From CAXGTL01 sp964012725 (GTDB lineage Archaea > Nanobdellota > Nanobdellia > Woesearchaeales > CAXGTL01), in the NCBI GenBank assembly GCA_964012725.1, contig CAXGTL010000007.1, forward strand, positions 1-43,412: a DNA stretch of 43,412 nucleotides, written 5' to 3'. A model generated the notes under the pieces. That model was not told the DNA's origin. It saw only the letters and a list, made by a program, of their open reading frames with translations, and searched no databases. The first letter of the stretch is position 1. Every line of letters begins with the position of its first letter. Shown piece after piece: positions 17,065-26,423 of this stretch. The translations under genes and the position numbers were made by a program.

Positions 17065-17945
17065 ATTTTTCTTAAATAATATTTAATAACATCTAATAAT
17101 GTGTCCATTGGTAATTTATGTTTAGCTGGTTCACGATGTCTAAGACAATAAGGTAAACCTTTGAATGCTGACCACATTGTTTTAATAAATAAAATTGGTT
17201 TGAAATAAATAATATCTTTGTATAAAGCTGATGCTATTTTAAATAAAGTTTCTATTGGAATTAAATACCAAGGATAATGCATCCATATAAGCCATAAACT
17301 ATTTCTATAATGATAAAAATTACTTCTATTATCTGAACTTATTTGTTTAATTCTTTCAGGTTTATCATGAACAAAAGATATATAAGGTATATAAAGAATT
17401 TTATAACCTCTATTCGTAACACGTATAGCTAAATTTGCTTCTGTAATCCATTGTACATATTTTTTATTATATACACCTATTTTTCTAATAACTTCCTTAC
17501 GAAATACACAACCACCACCACTAAAAAAAGGAGAATAAAAACGTTTATCAAATGTTTTATAACCTTTTTCAATTACTTTTGTCCAAATAATTCCTGTAGT
17601 TGGAGGTTCTTTTAAAAATTCGTTTACAACTTTTTTTGTCCAATCTTTAGGAATTATATGATCATCGTCAAACATTGCTACAAAATCACCTAATGCAGCT
17701 GACATTCCTATACTAAAACCTTCAATATAATAATTAAATGGTAAGTGAATAATATTAAAATTTTTGTGTTTTCTTAATGTTTCTAAATATTCATAAGTGT
17801 CTGATTTAGAATGATTGTCTATAACAAGAATATCATAATTAGAATATGTTTGTTTTATAAGAGAATTAATACAATTTTTCAATTTATCTAAACGATTATA
17901 AGTTAATACAACAAGTGTAATTTTAGGTAATTTTTGTTTAATCAT
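17061..17945 (-). CDS. GT2-family glycosyltransferase
   Basis: This is a 294-aa GT2 enzyme of the rhamnosyltransferase-like type. It has the N-terminal KITLVVLTYNRLDKL, the VIDNHSKS loop, metal-binding DDDH at 93-96 (MFDDDHIIP), and the later GGGCVFRKEVIRKIG. It transfers a sugar from a nucleotide donor to a growing glycan on the cytoplasmic side. Its start overlaps the stop of the upstream epimerase by 4 bp (ATGA), so the two are translationally coupled. It converges with the formyltransferase gene. Confidence 0.88.
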   Translation of the reverse strand: MIKQKLPKITLVVLTYNRLDKLKNCINSLIKQTYSNYDILVIDNHSKSDTYEYLETLRKHKNFNIIHLPFNYYIEGFSIGMSAALGDFVAMFDDDHIIPKDWTKKVVNEFLKEPPTTGIIWTKVIEKGYKTFDKRFYSPFFSGGGCVFRKEVIRKIGVYNKKYVQWITEANLAIRVTNRGYKILYIPYISFVHDKPERIKQISSDNRSNFYHYRNSLWLIWMHYPWYLIPIETLFKIASALYKDIIYFKPILFIKTMWSAFKGLPYCLRHREPAKHKLPMDTLLDVIKYYLRKI

Positions 17946-18835
17946 TGATCCGTCCCTCTAAAAAACCATTCCCATGTCTTTTGCATACCAAGTTCTAAAG
18001 AAACTTGTGGTTTATAATTAAAAGTATTCATTGCTTTTGTTCCATCAATAAGAAGGCTAAAAGGTTTGTCATCTGAAAATGTTTTTTGTATTTTTTTATT
18101 AGTTATACTCTCAGCTATTTCTAAAAGTTGTATAACTGAACAAGGTTGATTATTAGAAATATTAATTATTTCAAAATTCTGTTTTTGATTATAATTAATG
18201 ACTAAATTTATGTAATGAATTATATCATCAATAAAAACATAATTTCTTAATTGTGAACCTTCGCCATTTATTGTTAATATTGAATTATCTTTTGCTGCTG
18301 AAAGAATATAATACAATATTCCACCTCTCATTTCAGGTCCATATATACTAGGGAACCTAAGAGTTATTATTTTCAGATTATTTTGTTTTGAATAGTATTG
18401 TAAAATATCTTCTGCCATCATTTTTGCTAGACCATAGATAGTTATTGGATTTCTTGTATGAGTTTCTTTACATTGATCATTTTTATTTATATTATTTCCA
18501 TAAACAGCATAAGAAGAAGCAAAAATTAATTTATTTATATTTGCTTGTTTACAAGCTTCAATCAGTTTTAAAGTTGTTAATGTGTTAGCCTTAAATGAAT
18601 CTTCAGTATTTCCTGTAAACTTTCCTGCAAGATGGATAATTATGTCTGATCCTGAAATAAAATCTTTTAGTGTCTTAATATTTATTGTTGACAAATCTGC
18701 AACAAGTGTCTCATGATTATGTTCAATTGATTCTTCTTTAGAAGTTCTGTCTATTAATTTAAGCTGATGATGTTTTAAACTTTTCACCAAGTGTTTTCCA
18801 ATAAAACCTGTTGCTCCTGTTATTGTAATTTTCAT
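17942..18835 (-). CDS. NAD-dependent sugar epimerase/dehydratase
   Basis: This is a 297-aa extended SDR. It has GATGFIG at residues 7-13, an ASSYAVYG segment, and catalytic Y134/K138 (YGLAK). The C-terminal half has NYVFIDDIIHY and ends KTWEWFF, the usual family end. It acts on a nucleotide-sugar, with exact reaction unknown. It is the third of three consecutive SDR genes (20895 to 17942) on the minus strand, which suggests that several nucleotide sugars are made or that one sugar needs several steps. Confidence 0.88.
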   Translation of the reverse strand: MKITITGATGFIGKHLVKSLKHHQLKLIDRTSKEESIEHNHETLVADLSTINIKTLKDFISGSDIIIHLAGKFTGNTEDSFKANTLTTLKLIEACKQANINKLIFASSYAVYGNNINKNDQCKETHTRNPITIYGLAKMMAEDILQYYSKQNNLKIITLRFPSIYGPEMRGGILYYILSAAKDNSILTINGEGSQLRNYVFIDDIIHYINLVINYNQKQNFEIINISNNQPCSVIQLLEIAESITNKKIQKTFSDDKPFSLLIDGTKAMNTFNYKPQVSLELGMQKTWEWFFRGTDQ

Positions 18836-18874
18836 TTTTTATTTATTGAAACTTCTTCGCTCAAATTAAATTTA

Positions 18875-19807
18875 TTATTGAGTCATTAACCATTCATGCA
18901 TTTTTTCAATGCCCTGTTTAAGTGAAGTTTTTGGTTCCCATCCAAGTAATTGTTTTGCTTTTTCTGCATTACATAAAAGTTTTGATATTTCCGCTTGTGG
19001 ATGTATATGAGGGACATGTTTAATCATATTAATATTTTTTTCAATTGACATTGCTAAATCATTGATACTAATATCTTTACCTGAACCTGCATTTATGATA
19101 TGTCCAACTGCATTTTCATTTGTAGATGCTAAATAAATAAAATCAGCACAATCTTCAACATATAACAAATCTCTTGTTTGAGTTCCATCACCATAAATAT
19201 TCAATGTTTTATTTTTAAGATGCTGATTTACAAAAATACTTATAACGCCACCTTCCATATTTGTTTTTTGATATGGGCCGTAAGTGTTGAACGGTCTAAT
19301 AATAACAACTGGAAGTTTATAAGCATGGTAGAATGATTCTGCTAAATTTTCTGCTGCTAATTTTGATGCTGCGTAAGGAGATAATGGTTTAACAGGGTGT
19401 TTTTCATTAATTGGTTCATGTGTTGACAAATCATAAACCATACATGTTCCCATTAAAACTATCTTTGATCTTTGTTTTAGAGCATATTTTAAAATTTTAT
19501 ATGTTCCAACTATATTACTATTAAAAGCTTTATTTGGATTATCAAGTGATTCTTGCACATTAATCTGTGCTGCTAGATGTAAAATAATATCAAACTTATT
19601 GTGAAATAATTTTGATAATGCTTTACTATCTATTACACTTGCAATCATAACTTGTTTAAGATTTTCATGATTCTTAAATTCAGAAATATTTTCTTCTGTA
19701 CTGTTTTCAAGATTATCAATAATCCAAACATTATGACCTTTGTCAAGAAATTTTTTGACAACCCATCTTCCTATGAATCCTGTTCCACCTGTAACCAATA
19801 TATTCAT
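18875..19807 (-). CDS. NAD-dependent sugar 4-epimerase-like protein
   Basis: This is a 310-aa extended SDR close to UDP-glucose 4-epimerase and related dehydratases. It has GGTGFIG at 7-13, HLAAQINVQES, catalytic Y145/K149 (SPYAASK), RPFNTYGPYQ, and GDGTQTRDLLYVEDCA. A Shine-Dalgarno AGGTGA lies 6 nt before the ATG at 19807. It lies 11 bp from the next epimerase gene, so the pair is co-transcribed. A 4-epimerase role is likely but not certain from motifs alone. Confidence 0.88.
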   Translation of the reverse strand: MNILVTGGTGFIGRWVVKKFLDKGHNVWIIDNLENSTEENISEFKNHENLKQVMIASVIDSKALSKLFHNKFDIILHLAAQINVQESLDNPNKAFNSNIVGTYKILKYALKQRSKIVLMGTCMVYDLSTHEPINEKHPVKPLSPYAASKLAAENLAESFYHAYKLPVVIIRPFNTYGPYQKTNMEGGVISIFVNQHLKNKTLNIYGDGTQTRDLLYVEDCADFIYLASTNENAVGHIINAGSGKDISINDLAMSIEKNINMIKHVPHIHPQAEISKLLCNAEKAKQLLGWEPKTSLKQGIEKMHEWLMTQ

Positions 19808-19818
19808 TAAAAATTCAC

Positions 19819-20895
19819 CTATTTTATTTTTAAAGCAACTTTATACCATTCAATTGTTCTTTTTAGACCATCAATTAAAGTAAAATTAGGTTTCCAACCG
19901 GTTTTCTTCGTAATTGCTGAAAAATCTGCATGAAGATGACGAACATCTGCTGGCCTTGTGCCTTTAAACACAATCTGTGATTTGCTTCCTGTTAATTCTA
20001 TAATTATATTTGCTAAATCTAAGATTGTTGTTTGTATACTAGTACCAATATTAAAAGTTTCTCCAATAAGGTCTTTTTTTCCAAGTACTAAAGAATATGC
20101 TTTAACAGCATCCTTTACATATTGAAAATCCCTTGTTTGCTGACCATCATCATTAATTATTAAATCTTCCCCTTTTAAAGCAGTTGAAATAAAATTTGAA
20201 ACAACTGCTGCATCATCCCAAATATTTTGATTTTCACCAAATGTATTAAAATTTCTTATAATTATTACAGGATATTTATGCCATTTATACATTGCTCTAC
20301 AATGTTTTTCTGCTGCTAATTTAGTAACTGCGTAAGTACTTCTTGGTTTCATTGGATGTTTTTCATCCATAGGAACATATTCAGGATTTCCATAAACCTC
20401 TGGAGAAGACGCATATATCATAACTGGTTTTGTCTTTGTTTTAATTAAAGTCTGCATAAAATTAAATGTTCCAAATTCATTATTTTCAAAATATTTATGA
20501 TTATGAATCATTGATTCTGGAATAGAAATAGAAGCTGCTAAATGAATAATAGCATCAACATTCATATTATCTATATCTTCTTTTGTTAAACTTTGAAAAT
20601 CTCCAACTATTAATTTAAATTTTTTATGAAATTCTGGACTTTTAATAAAAGGGTCAACAACAACAAAATTTGCATCAAAATCAACTTTATCTATAACTTT
20701 ATCAGAATGTTTATAATAACCTTTGATAACTTTAAATTTATCTTCTTTTATTTTATGTGAAAATCTTTCTGTAAAAAGGAAATTTCTTGAAAAATTATCT
20801 ATTCCAATAACCTTTGTTATATCTACTCTTTTAACTAGTTCATCAACCAAATGTACACCATATAATCCTGCTGCTCCTGTAATAAGTATTTTCAT
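19819..20895 (-). CDS. NAD-dependent sugar epimerase/dehydratase with N-terminal insert
   Basis: This is a 358-aa extended SDR. It has the cofactor loop GAAGLYG, catalytic Y188/K192 (TYAVTK), and typical RNFNTFGENQNIW and DDGQQTRDFQYV segments. Between the first beta-alpha unit and the HLAAS strand there is an extra stretch of about 40 residues compared with the neighbouring epimerases. The ATG at 20895 is chosen because GGTGAT sits just upstream and the cofactor loop needs this start. It is the first gene of the three-SDR block and has its own TATA box. Substrate unknown. Confidence 0.87.
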   Translation of the reverse strand: MKILITGAAGLYGVHLVDELVKRVDITKVIGIDNFSRNFLFTERFSHKIKEDKFKVIKGYYKHSDKVIDKVDFDANFVVVDPFIKSPEFHKKFKLIVGDFQSLTKEDIDNMNVDAIIHLAASISIPESMIHNHKYFENNEFGTFNFMQTLIKTKTKPVMIYASSPEVYGNPEYVPMDEKHPMKPRSTYAVTKLAAEKHCRAMYKWHKYPVIIIRNFNTFGENQNIWDDAAVVSNFISTALKGEDLIINDDGQQTRDFQYVKDAVKAYSLVLGKKDLIGETFNIGTSIQTTILDLANIIIELTGSKSQIVFKGTRPADVRHLHADFSAITKKTGWKPNFTLIDGLKRTIEWYKVALKIK

Positions 20896-20929
20896 ATCAA
20901 TCACCTAAAGTGTGGAATCTTTATTTTAA

Positions 20930-20938
20930 TTATAAAGC
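20930..20938 (-). promoter_or_regulatory. TATA box upstream of the three-epimerase block
   Basis: On the minus strand CTTTATAAT lies about 38 bp upstream of the ATG at 20895. It predicts a short leader of about 12 nt that contains the GGTGAT Shine-Dalgarno. This suggests that the block from 20895 down has a promoter of its own. Confidence 0.5.
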
Positions 20939-20955
20939 TTTCGTTAATCTGTCCT

Positions 20956-22047
20956 TTACTTCCCAATTCCTTCTCTTGTCCATGGTCCTATTTTTTTTGT
21001 TAATGGTAAGGGTAATGTTTTCCATACATTTGTTAATAATTTAAATTTAGCATTTGTACTTGGATCTTCATTAGGTAATTTGTCTGTTTGATATAAATCA
21101 TAAAAATGATATAAATTTTTTAACTCACATCCCCATTTTTTTTTATATGTGAATTGGCCAGATTCTAGTCTAACTCTTCCAAAATCTACAATTTTATAAT
21201 TATTTTTTATTGCATATTTTATAAAATGCCAATGAACAGCATCATTACACCTTGACCACAAATATTTTTTATCTGAAACTGCAGTTATCAAATGAATTGT
21301 ATCTTTATGTGTGAATCCAACTAAAAGAGAAACAAGTTTTTTGTTGTAGTATGCACCAAGGATTTTACCAAGTCCTAAGTTTAAGAAATTTTCAAAATAA
21401 GATTTGGGAAAACATGGAGTTCCAAACTGTTTCATGTTTTTGCAATATAGTTTGTATACTTGTTTTAAAGAATCTGGAGTACAGTCTTTGTTAATTTCTT
21501 TTATAATAATTCCTTCTCTTTCAGATTTCCTTATTGCTTTTCTTTTTTCTTTTTGAATTAACTTCCAATTAGTTTCTAAATCAATTAATTTTAATTCAAA
21601 TCTTTTGTATTCTGGTTTAATTATCATGTTTTTTTCCAAGTGTTTGTTAAATTGTGTTAAACCCTGCCTGATTTCTAAATAATTATAATCTTTTGAATAA
21701 GTTTGATTGATATGATGTAAAATTTCTCTTGTAAAAGATTCATTATCTTGTCCTGAAAATGAACCATACTCTAAAAATCCTGATGAGATTATCTTTTTAC
21801 CAAGTATAGGGTGGTTTATGATTTGAATTGGCAGAATAAGTTGAATTTTCTTTTGAGTTTTGTTTTCTTTGTTTTGTTTATCATCTTCAACTAAAGCTAA
21901 ATACTCTGTTTTGGTTTTTGTGAATGTTTTTTCAATAAACTCCTTATATTTTGGTGTATGGATTATTAAATGAGAACATTCTTCTAAAAAAGAGTTCCAC
22001 ATTTCTAAATGTGATTCATTATTTTGGTCAAGGTTTATTATTTGCAT
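20956..22047 (-). CDS. FemAB/GNAT-like protein
   Basis: This is a 363-aa protein with the double-GNAT layout of FemAB-type aminoacyl or acyl transferases. The motif RKAIRKSEREGIIIKE (about 178-193) and the C-terminal DFGRVRLESGQFTYKKKWG block are characteristic. FemAB proteins use aminoacyl-tRNA in peptidoglycan bridges; relatives in polysaccharide loci may acylate sugars or peptides. Peptidoglycan is not expected in this archaeon, so the substrate is open. A Gln/Asn/Lys-rich insert lies at about 55-67. A TATA box 28 bp upstream fits a leaderless transcript. Confidence 0.75.
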   Translation of the reverse strand: MQIINLDQNNESHLEMWNSFLEECSHLIIHTPKYKEFIEKTFTKTKTEYLALVEDDKQNKENKTQKKIQLILPIQIINHPILGKKIISSGFLEYGSFSGQDNESFTREILHHINQTYSKDYNYLEIRQGLTQFNKHLEKNMIIKPEYKRFELKLIDLETNWKLIQKEKRKAIRKSEREGIIIKEINKDCTPDSLKQVYKLYCKNMKQFGTPCFPKSYFENFLNLGLGKILGAYYNKKLVSLLVGFTHKDTIHLITAVSDKKYLWSRCNDAVHWHFIKYAIKNNYKIVDFGRVRLESGQFTYKKKWGCELKNLYHFYDLYQTDKLPNEDPSTNAKFKLLTNVWKTLPLPLTKKIGPWTREGIGK

Positions 22048-22312
22048 TGTTTTTGTATGTTTTTTATTATTATTTAAAGGGATATTTTAATAATATATAA
22101 AAATATATAAAAATTATCATATTTTCTAAAATATCGACTCTAAAATGAATGTAATAAAATGTGTTTAACAAAATAGATATACTAAAATCTAGATTTAAAA
22201 TATCAAAGAATTAAAAAGGTTATTTTTTGCACATTTTTAGTTTTTTGAAGAATTGTGTAAGTTTTTATTTTAATTTGTTTAAATCATGTTTAATTTTCTT
22301 CTAAATGTATCT
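22048..22312. other. AT-rich spacer with promoter, no gene seen
   Basis: This spacer of about 265 bp lies between two minus-strand genes and holds no convincing gene. On the minus strand CCTTTAAATA (22071-22080) is a good TATA box for the gene starting at 22047. T-rich runs on the minus strand shortly after the upstream methyltransferase gene could end its transcript. A perfect palindrome AAATCTAGATTT lies near 22187-22198. Confidence 0.5.
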
Positions 22313-23023
22313 TTATTTCTTTTTAATGGTATACATTACAATTGGAGCAAAGAGTTTTATAGGCGAGAAAATAGATTTTGATTTGGTTATTTTAAAACCT
22401 GTATTTTTAAGAAGCCTAGTATACTGGTGTGGAGTTCTAGTTAACATTAAGTGCCCAGTGTTTTTAAAAGTTTTATTTGTATGATGTTTGTATGTTAAAT
22501 TAATAACTGGATTGAGTTTATTTTTTAAATCAATTATTAAGAATCCACCTGGTTTAAGAACTCTGTGTATTTCTGCTAATGCTTTTTTAAGGTCTTTATT
22601 TGATAAATGATGCAAAACTTCTATGCAAATGATAATGTCAAAAGTGTTTGGTTTAAATTTTAAGTTTGTTGCTTCTCCTACTTGAAAGTTGAGGTTTTTT
22701 ATATTTAGTTCTTTTGCTTTTTTAGCTGCAAAGTCTGTTGCTTTTTTTGCAATATCTATTCCTGTTGTATTTATACCTAATTTTGCAAAAGAAAAACAAT
22801 ATCTTCCTCCTGAACAGCCTATGTCTAATGCTTTGAGTTGTGTTTTACCACCCCTTATTTTACCTACCTTTCTGTTTATTATCTTTTTAAGAGTGTTCAT
22901 AACTATGTTGTATTCTTTATTTAATATTTTTGTTACAATGGAATCAGATTTTGAATTAGGAGAATAAAATAATTCAATCCCTCCTTGGTTTGAATATATT
23001 TCTTTTGTTTTTTTATTGATCAT
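22313..23023 (-). CDS. SAM-dependent class I methyltransferase
   Basis: This is a 236-aa methyltransferase. Motif I is ALDIGCSGGRY (about 65-75), the acidic loop is GIDIAKKA, and motif IV is the IEVLHHLS region followed by HRVLKPGG. It methylates a small molecule, sugar or lipid; the acceptor is unknown. The ATG at 23023 is preferred because GAGGT lies 10 nt upstream; it overlaps the end of the aminotransferase gene by 11 bp. It is the last gene of the unit from 26415. Confidence 0.85.
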   Translation of the reverse strand: MINKKTKEIYSNQGGIELFYSPNSKSDSIVTKILNKEYNIVMNTLKKIINRKVGKIRGGKTQLKALDIGCSGGRYCFSFAKLGINTTGIDIAKKATDFAAKKAKELNIKNLNFQVGEATNLKFKPNTFDIIICIEVLHHLSNKDLKKALAEIHRVLKPGGFLIIDLKNKLNPVINLTYKHHTNKTFKNTGHLMLTRTPHQYTRLLKNTGFKITKSKSIFSPIKLFAPIVMYTIKKK

Positions 23024-24158
23024 GACTAACATACCTCTTAACTAACTTCACAATCTTTCTTAATTGAGATTTTCTAAGTCTGTGATGAACAGGAAGATTA
23101 ACCATTTGTTCTGAAACTATTTCGCTTATTGGACATAAACCTTCAGGAGAAATGAAAAAGTCATATAGTGCTCCGAGTCTGATTCTGTGTTTTAAGAATT
23201 GTTTCATGATCTTTTTTCTGTTTTTAACAAGTAAAGTGTATCTAAAATAAGTTGGCTGTGATAAAGAATGTGATTTTAATGTTTTTGATTTAAGATGTGG
23301 AATGTATTTAAACTGTTGATTGTAAAAGTCTGCATTAAATTGTCTTTTTTTAAGAATTTTGTTTATTTTTTTTGTTTGTTTATATATGAAACTAATTGCA
23401 TAGTTTGAAGGAGCTTGGTTACTTGGTGTAAATATTTCTTGGTTACCTTTAACATAAGGTTTGACAACAATTTTTGTTAGAATATTTCTTATGAATAAAG
23501 GCATAGATTCAATGAATAACATTCCACCAAATACAGAACAATTGTCAACAAAAGTTCTAAATGAATTTTCTTTTTTTAATAATTTTTTGAATGTTGGGTT
23601 GATTTTTGTTTTTGAAAGTAATGCTCCTGTTTTAAAAATTGTAATGTCTTTAGAAAAACCAAAAGTTACAATAGTATAATCACCAAATGATCCAACATAT
23701 TGGTTGTCAAATTTTGTTTTTAATGCTTGTGCACAATCTTCAATTATTTTTAGTTTATGTTTTTTTGCAAGTTTTGTTATTATGTTCATATTTACTGGAT
23801 TACCATAAGAATGAACAAGTAAGATTGCTTTTGTTTTTTTTGTTATTGCTTTTTTTAGTTTGTTTAAATCCATGTTCATTGTTTTTATGTCAATATCTAC
23901 AAAAACTGGTGTACAAACTGCTTTGACAGCTTCCCTTACAATTGAACAGGTATATCCTTGAAGAATAACTTGGTCTGATTTTTTTAAACTCATATCTTTA
24001 AGAGCAAAGTAAATTGCGTCCCTACCTTTGTTTGTAAAAAGTATATGTTCTTTTTGTGATATTTTGAATAAAACAGACTTTAATCTATTATGATCTGATT
24101 TTTTTGGAATTGTTAATAATTCATATAATCTGAATGATGTTGCAATTGGTTGTATCAT
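23013..24158 (-). CDS. DegT/AHBA-type PLP aminotransferase-like protein
   Basis: This is a 381-aa fold-type I PLP enzyme related to DegT/DnrJ/EryC1. The PLP-binding aspartate is D141 (KIIEDCAQ) and the Schiff-base lysine is K170 (TFGFSKDITIFKTGA). Family members put an amino group on nucleotide-linked keto sugars. The N-terminal half carries the typical KGRDAIYFAL and DIDIKTMNMD segments. It may act with the neighbouring epimerases or FemAB protein to give an N-substituted amino sugar. The catalytic-lysine context differs from the other DegT protein at 30625, so the two probably have different substrates. Confidence 0.83.
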   Translation of the reverse strand: MIQPIATSFRLYELLTIPKKSDHNRLKSVLFKISQKEHILFTNKGRDAIYFALKDMSLKKSDQVILQGYTCSIVREAVKAVCTPVFVDIDIKTMNMDLNKLKKAITKKTKAILLVHSYGNPVNMNIITKLAKKHKLKIIEDCAQALKTKFDNQYVGSFGDYTIVTFGFSKDITIFKTGALLSKTKINPTFKKLLKKENSFRTFVDNCSVFGGMLFIESMPLFIRNILTKIVVKPYVKGNQEIFTPSNQAPSNYAISFIYKQTKKINKILKKRQFNADFYNQQFKYIPHLKSKTLKSHSLSQPTYFRYTLLVKNRKKIMKQFLKHRIRLGALYDFFISPEGLCPISEIVSEQMVNLPVHHRLRKSQLRKIVKLVKRYVSHDQ

Positions 24159-24182
24159 TTTTTCCTTTATTTTGTCCTTTAT

Positions 24183-25259
24183 TTACTTTGTCACCTTCTT
24201 ATATACTGGAAGTAGCATTGGCAAAATTACTTTTCTAAATAAAAATAACTTTGTTTTTGAAAGTGTTTTATTTGTATACATAAATTTTTCTGTTAATTGT
24301 CCACCAAACTGGCTTTTAAAAAAATTCATTCCTTTTTCAAAATTGTTTTGAGGATTTGGATAAACACCATAGATATCTAGGCTTTCATAATTGTTCATAT
24401 TTCCCCATTCAATCATGTGCCAAATTAATAATGAGTTTGCATGAAAGTTTTTGTAATTTGTATTTGTTCCATTTGCAAGATAAATTATTTTTTTGTTGAA
24501 TATGAGAAATAATCCTGCTGCAATGTCTATTATTTTTGTTTCATTGTCATGTGTTGCCTCTTGTTTAACAGCAATTAGAAACTTAGCATTGTTTTCAAAG
24601 TTTTTGAAAATACTTAAGAAAAGTTCATAAGGAATAGGAATCCATGACCTTACAGTTTCTGCAAATTTCTGATAAATTGTGTTGAATCTTTTTAAATCTT
24701 CAATATTTTTTACTTCATGAATTTTTATATTGTTATTTTTGCATCTGTTTATTTTTTTTCTTTGTGTTCTACTTATATTTTTCCAAATCTCTTCTTTTTT
24801 TAAAGTAATATCATTAATGTAAGACATAGTTGGACCATTGTCTGAAACTGAGAAGTTATTTTGTGTAAATATTTGTTTATTAGTTATAAATTGTGTTCTT
24901 AAAGGTATAGTAATTGTTTTTTCTTTTTTTGCAATATATGAAATTACAATTAGAAATTTATCAATAATATCTTTATCATTGTTTAAGATTATAGGCCCTG
25001 ATACAATTCTTAGTTGATTAAAGAATTTATTTAATTTTGGAATTGGAATCAGGTAAAAAGTTCCACCAAGTATTTTGTTGTTCTGGTCTCTTGCTAAAAT
25101 TAATCTAACTTTCATTCCTGAATCTTTGTATGACTTAGCAAAACTCAAGCTTTGGAAAACATTACCATGCTTAGAATTAAAATTATCCCATTCATCCCAT
25201 TCTGATTCATCTGCAATGTAGATGTTGTATTGATTTGATTTATTTAATTGGTCATTCAT
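24183..25259 (-). CDS. FemAB/GNAT-like protein
   Basis: This is a 358-aa FemAB-like protein, the second in the window. It carries RTQRKKINRCKNNNIKIHE in the middle, the family's basic helix. The C-terminal IDIAAGLFLIF, KIIYLANGTN and EKGMNFFKSQFGG segments match the second GNAT lobe. It could transfer an acyl or aminoacyl group to an amino sugar made by the adjacent DegT enzyme; this is inference from position. Its start overlaps the end of the upstream GT4 gene by 8 bp, consistent with coupled translation. Confidence 0.75.
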   Translation of the reverse strand: MNDQLNKSNQYNIYIADESEWDEWDNFNSKHGNVFQSLSFAKSYKDSGMKVRLILARDQNNKILGGTFYLIPIPKLNKFFNQLRIVSGPIILNNDKDIIDKFLIVISYIAKKEKTITIPLRTQFITNKQIFTQNNFSVSDNGPTMSYINDITLKKEEIWKNISRTQRKKINRCKNNNIKIHEVKNIEDLKRFNTIYQKFAETVRSWIPIPYELFLSIFKNFENNAKFLIAVKQEATHDNETKIIDIAAGLFLIFNKKIIYLANGTNTNYKNFHANSLLIWHMIEWGNMNNYESLDIYGVYPNPQNNFEKGMNFFKSQFGGQLTEKFMYTNKTLSKTKLFLFRKVILPMLLPVYKKVTK

Positions 25260-26415
25260 TGTCTATCACATCTTTAAATACTTCTAAGTATTGCTTAGCA
25301 ATATGTTTCCATTGGAATTTATTTTTTATTAAATTATATGATTTGTTTGCAATATTTTTTGATAGTTTTTTGTTTTTTAGTAATTTTATTGTCATATTTG
25401 CTATACTTTCTGAACTAAATGGTTTTACAACTGTAGGAATATTATTTTTTTCAAATACTTCTGCAATCCCTGCACCTTGTGATACTATAACTGGTGTTTT
25501 TGTTAACATTGCTTCTAATGCAACAATTCCAAAACTTTCCATAATTGTAGGACTTGGTAATACAAATAAGTCTGCAGATTTGTAATAATCTGGTTTAATT
25601 TTGTCTGGAACAAAACCTTGAAATAATATATGTTTGTTAATTTTTAGATTGTTTGATAAGTTTTTTAGTTTTTTTAGTTCTGGTCCTTTACCAGCAATGA
25701 TTAATTTTGTGTTTGGAACATGTTTTATGATCTTTGGCATTGCTTTGACTAAGATGTCAAGTCGTTTATAATCTCTAAGTACACCTAAGTAAAGGATTAT
25801 ATTGGTGTCTTTGTTGCTCTTTTTCTTATCATTATCAAACTCTTCAAAATTAATACCATGAGGTATTGTGACTATCTTGTGTTTATATTTTTTTAATATT
25901 TTGGACTGGTGTTTTATCTTATCAACACAAATAAATATTTTTTCTGCATTTGATAATATATATTTAAGAAAAATTACATTATATAAAGATGTCAGTGGTT
26001 TTTTCCAACCAGGTAGAATCAATTCTTTGCCATGCATATGTACACAATAAGGAATTTTGTTTTTTTTACATGCATATGCACCTGCAAAAAGAGTGAATGG
26101 ATGTGGGTGGTGGATAAGCGCAATGTCTAATTTTTGTTTTTTGTTTAATTGTTTTATTTTTTTGAATATTGATGGATATATTGGGTCAAGTAATATTAGT
26201 TTTGATCTTAGATAATGTGTCTTTACCTTGCCTATTTCGTCATATGATTTTGTTGATCCTTGGTCTGAAGTAATAACTATTACATTATGTTTTTTGTCTT
26301 TGTTTTTGTTTGTGTTTTTATTATTCTTAGTCCATTGTTTAGTAAGATTATAGATTACTGTTTCAATCCCACCTTTATTTGGGTAAAAGTATGCACTAAG
26401 TTCCAATATGTTCAT
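25252..26415 (-). CDS. GT4-family glycosyltransferase
   Basis: This is a 387-aa GT-B enzyme. It has the N-terminal YFYPNKGGIETVIYNL loop, IVTIPHGINFEEF, ILYLGVLRDYKRLDIL, and the classic retaining GT4 motif ESFGIVALEA with both glutamates. A Lys/Asn-rich insert occupies about residues 30-43. It is the first gene of the operon down to 22313. GAGGGGAT lies 8 nt before the ATG and a TATA-like TATTTAAG lies about 45 bp upstream. Confidence 0.9.
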   Translation of the reverse strand: MNILELSAYFYPNKGGIETVIYNLTKQWTKNNKNTNKNKDKKHNVIVITSDQGSTKSYDEIGKVKTHYLRSKLILLDPIYPSIFKKIKQLNKKQKLDIALIHHPHPFTLFAGAYACKKNKIPYCVHMHGKELILPGWKKPLTSLYNVIFLKYILSNAEKIFICVDKIKHQSKILKKYKHKIVTIPHGINFEEFDNDKKKSNKDTNIILYLGVLRDYKRLDILVKAMPKIIKHVPNTKLIIAGKGPELKKLKNLSNNLKINKHILFQGFVPDKIKPDYYKSADLFVLPSPTIMESFGIVALEAMLTKTPVIVSQGAGIAEVFEKNNIPTVVKPFSSESIANMTIKLLKNKKLSKNIANKSYNLIKNKFQWKHIAKQYLEVFKDVIDNE

Positions 26416-26423
26416 ATTATTTA

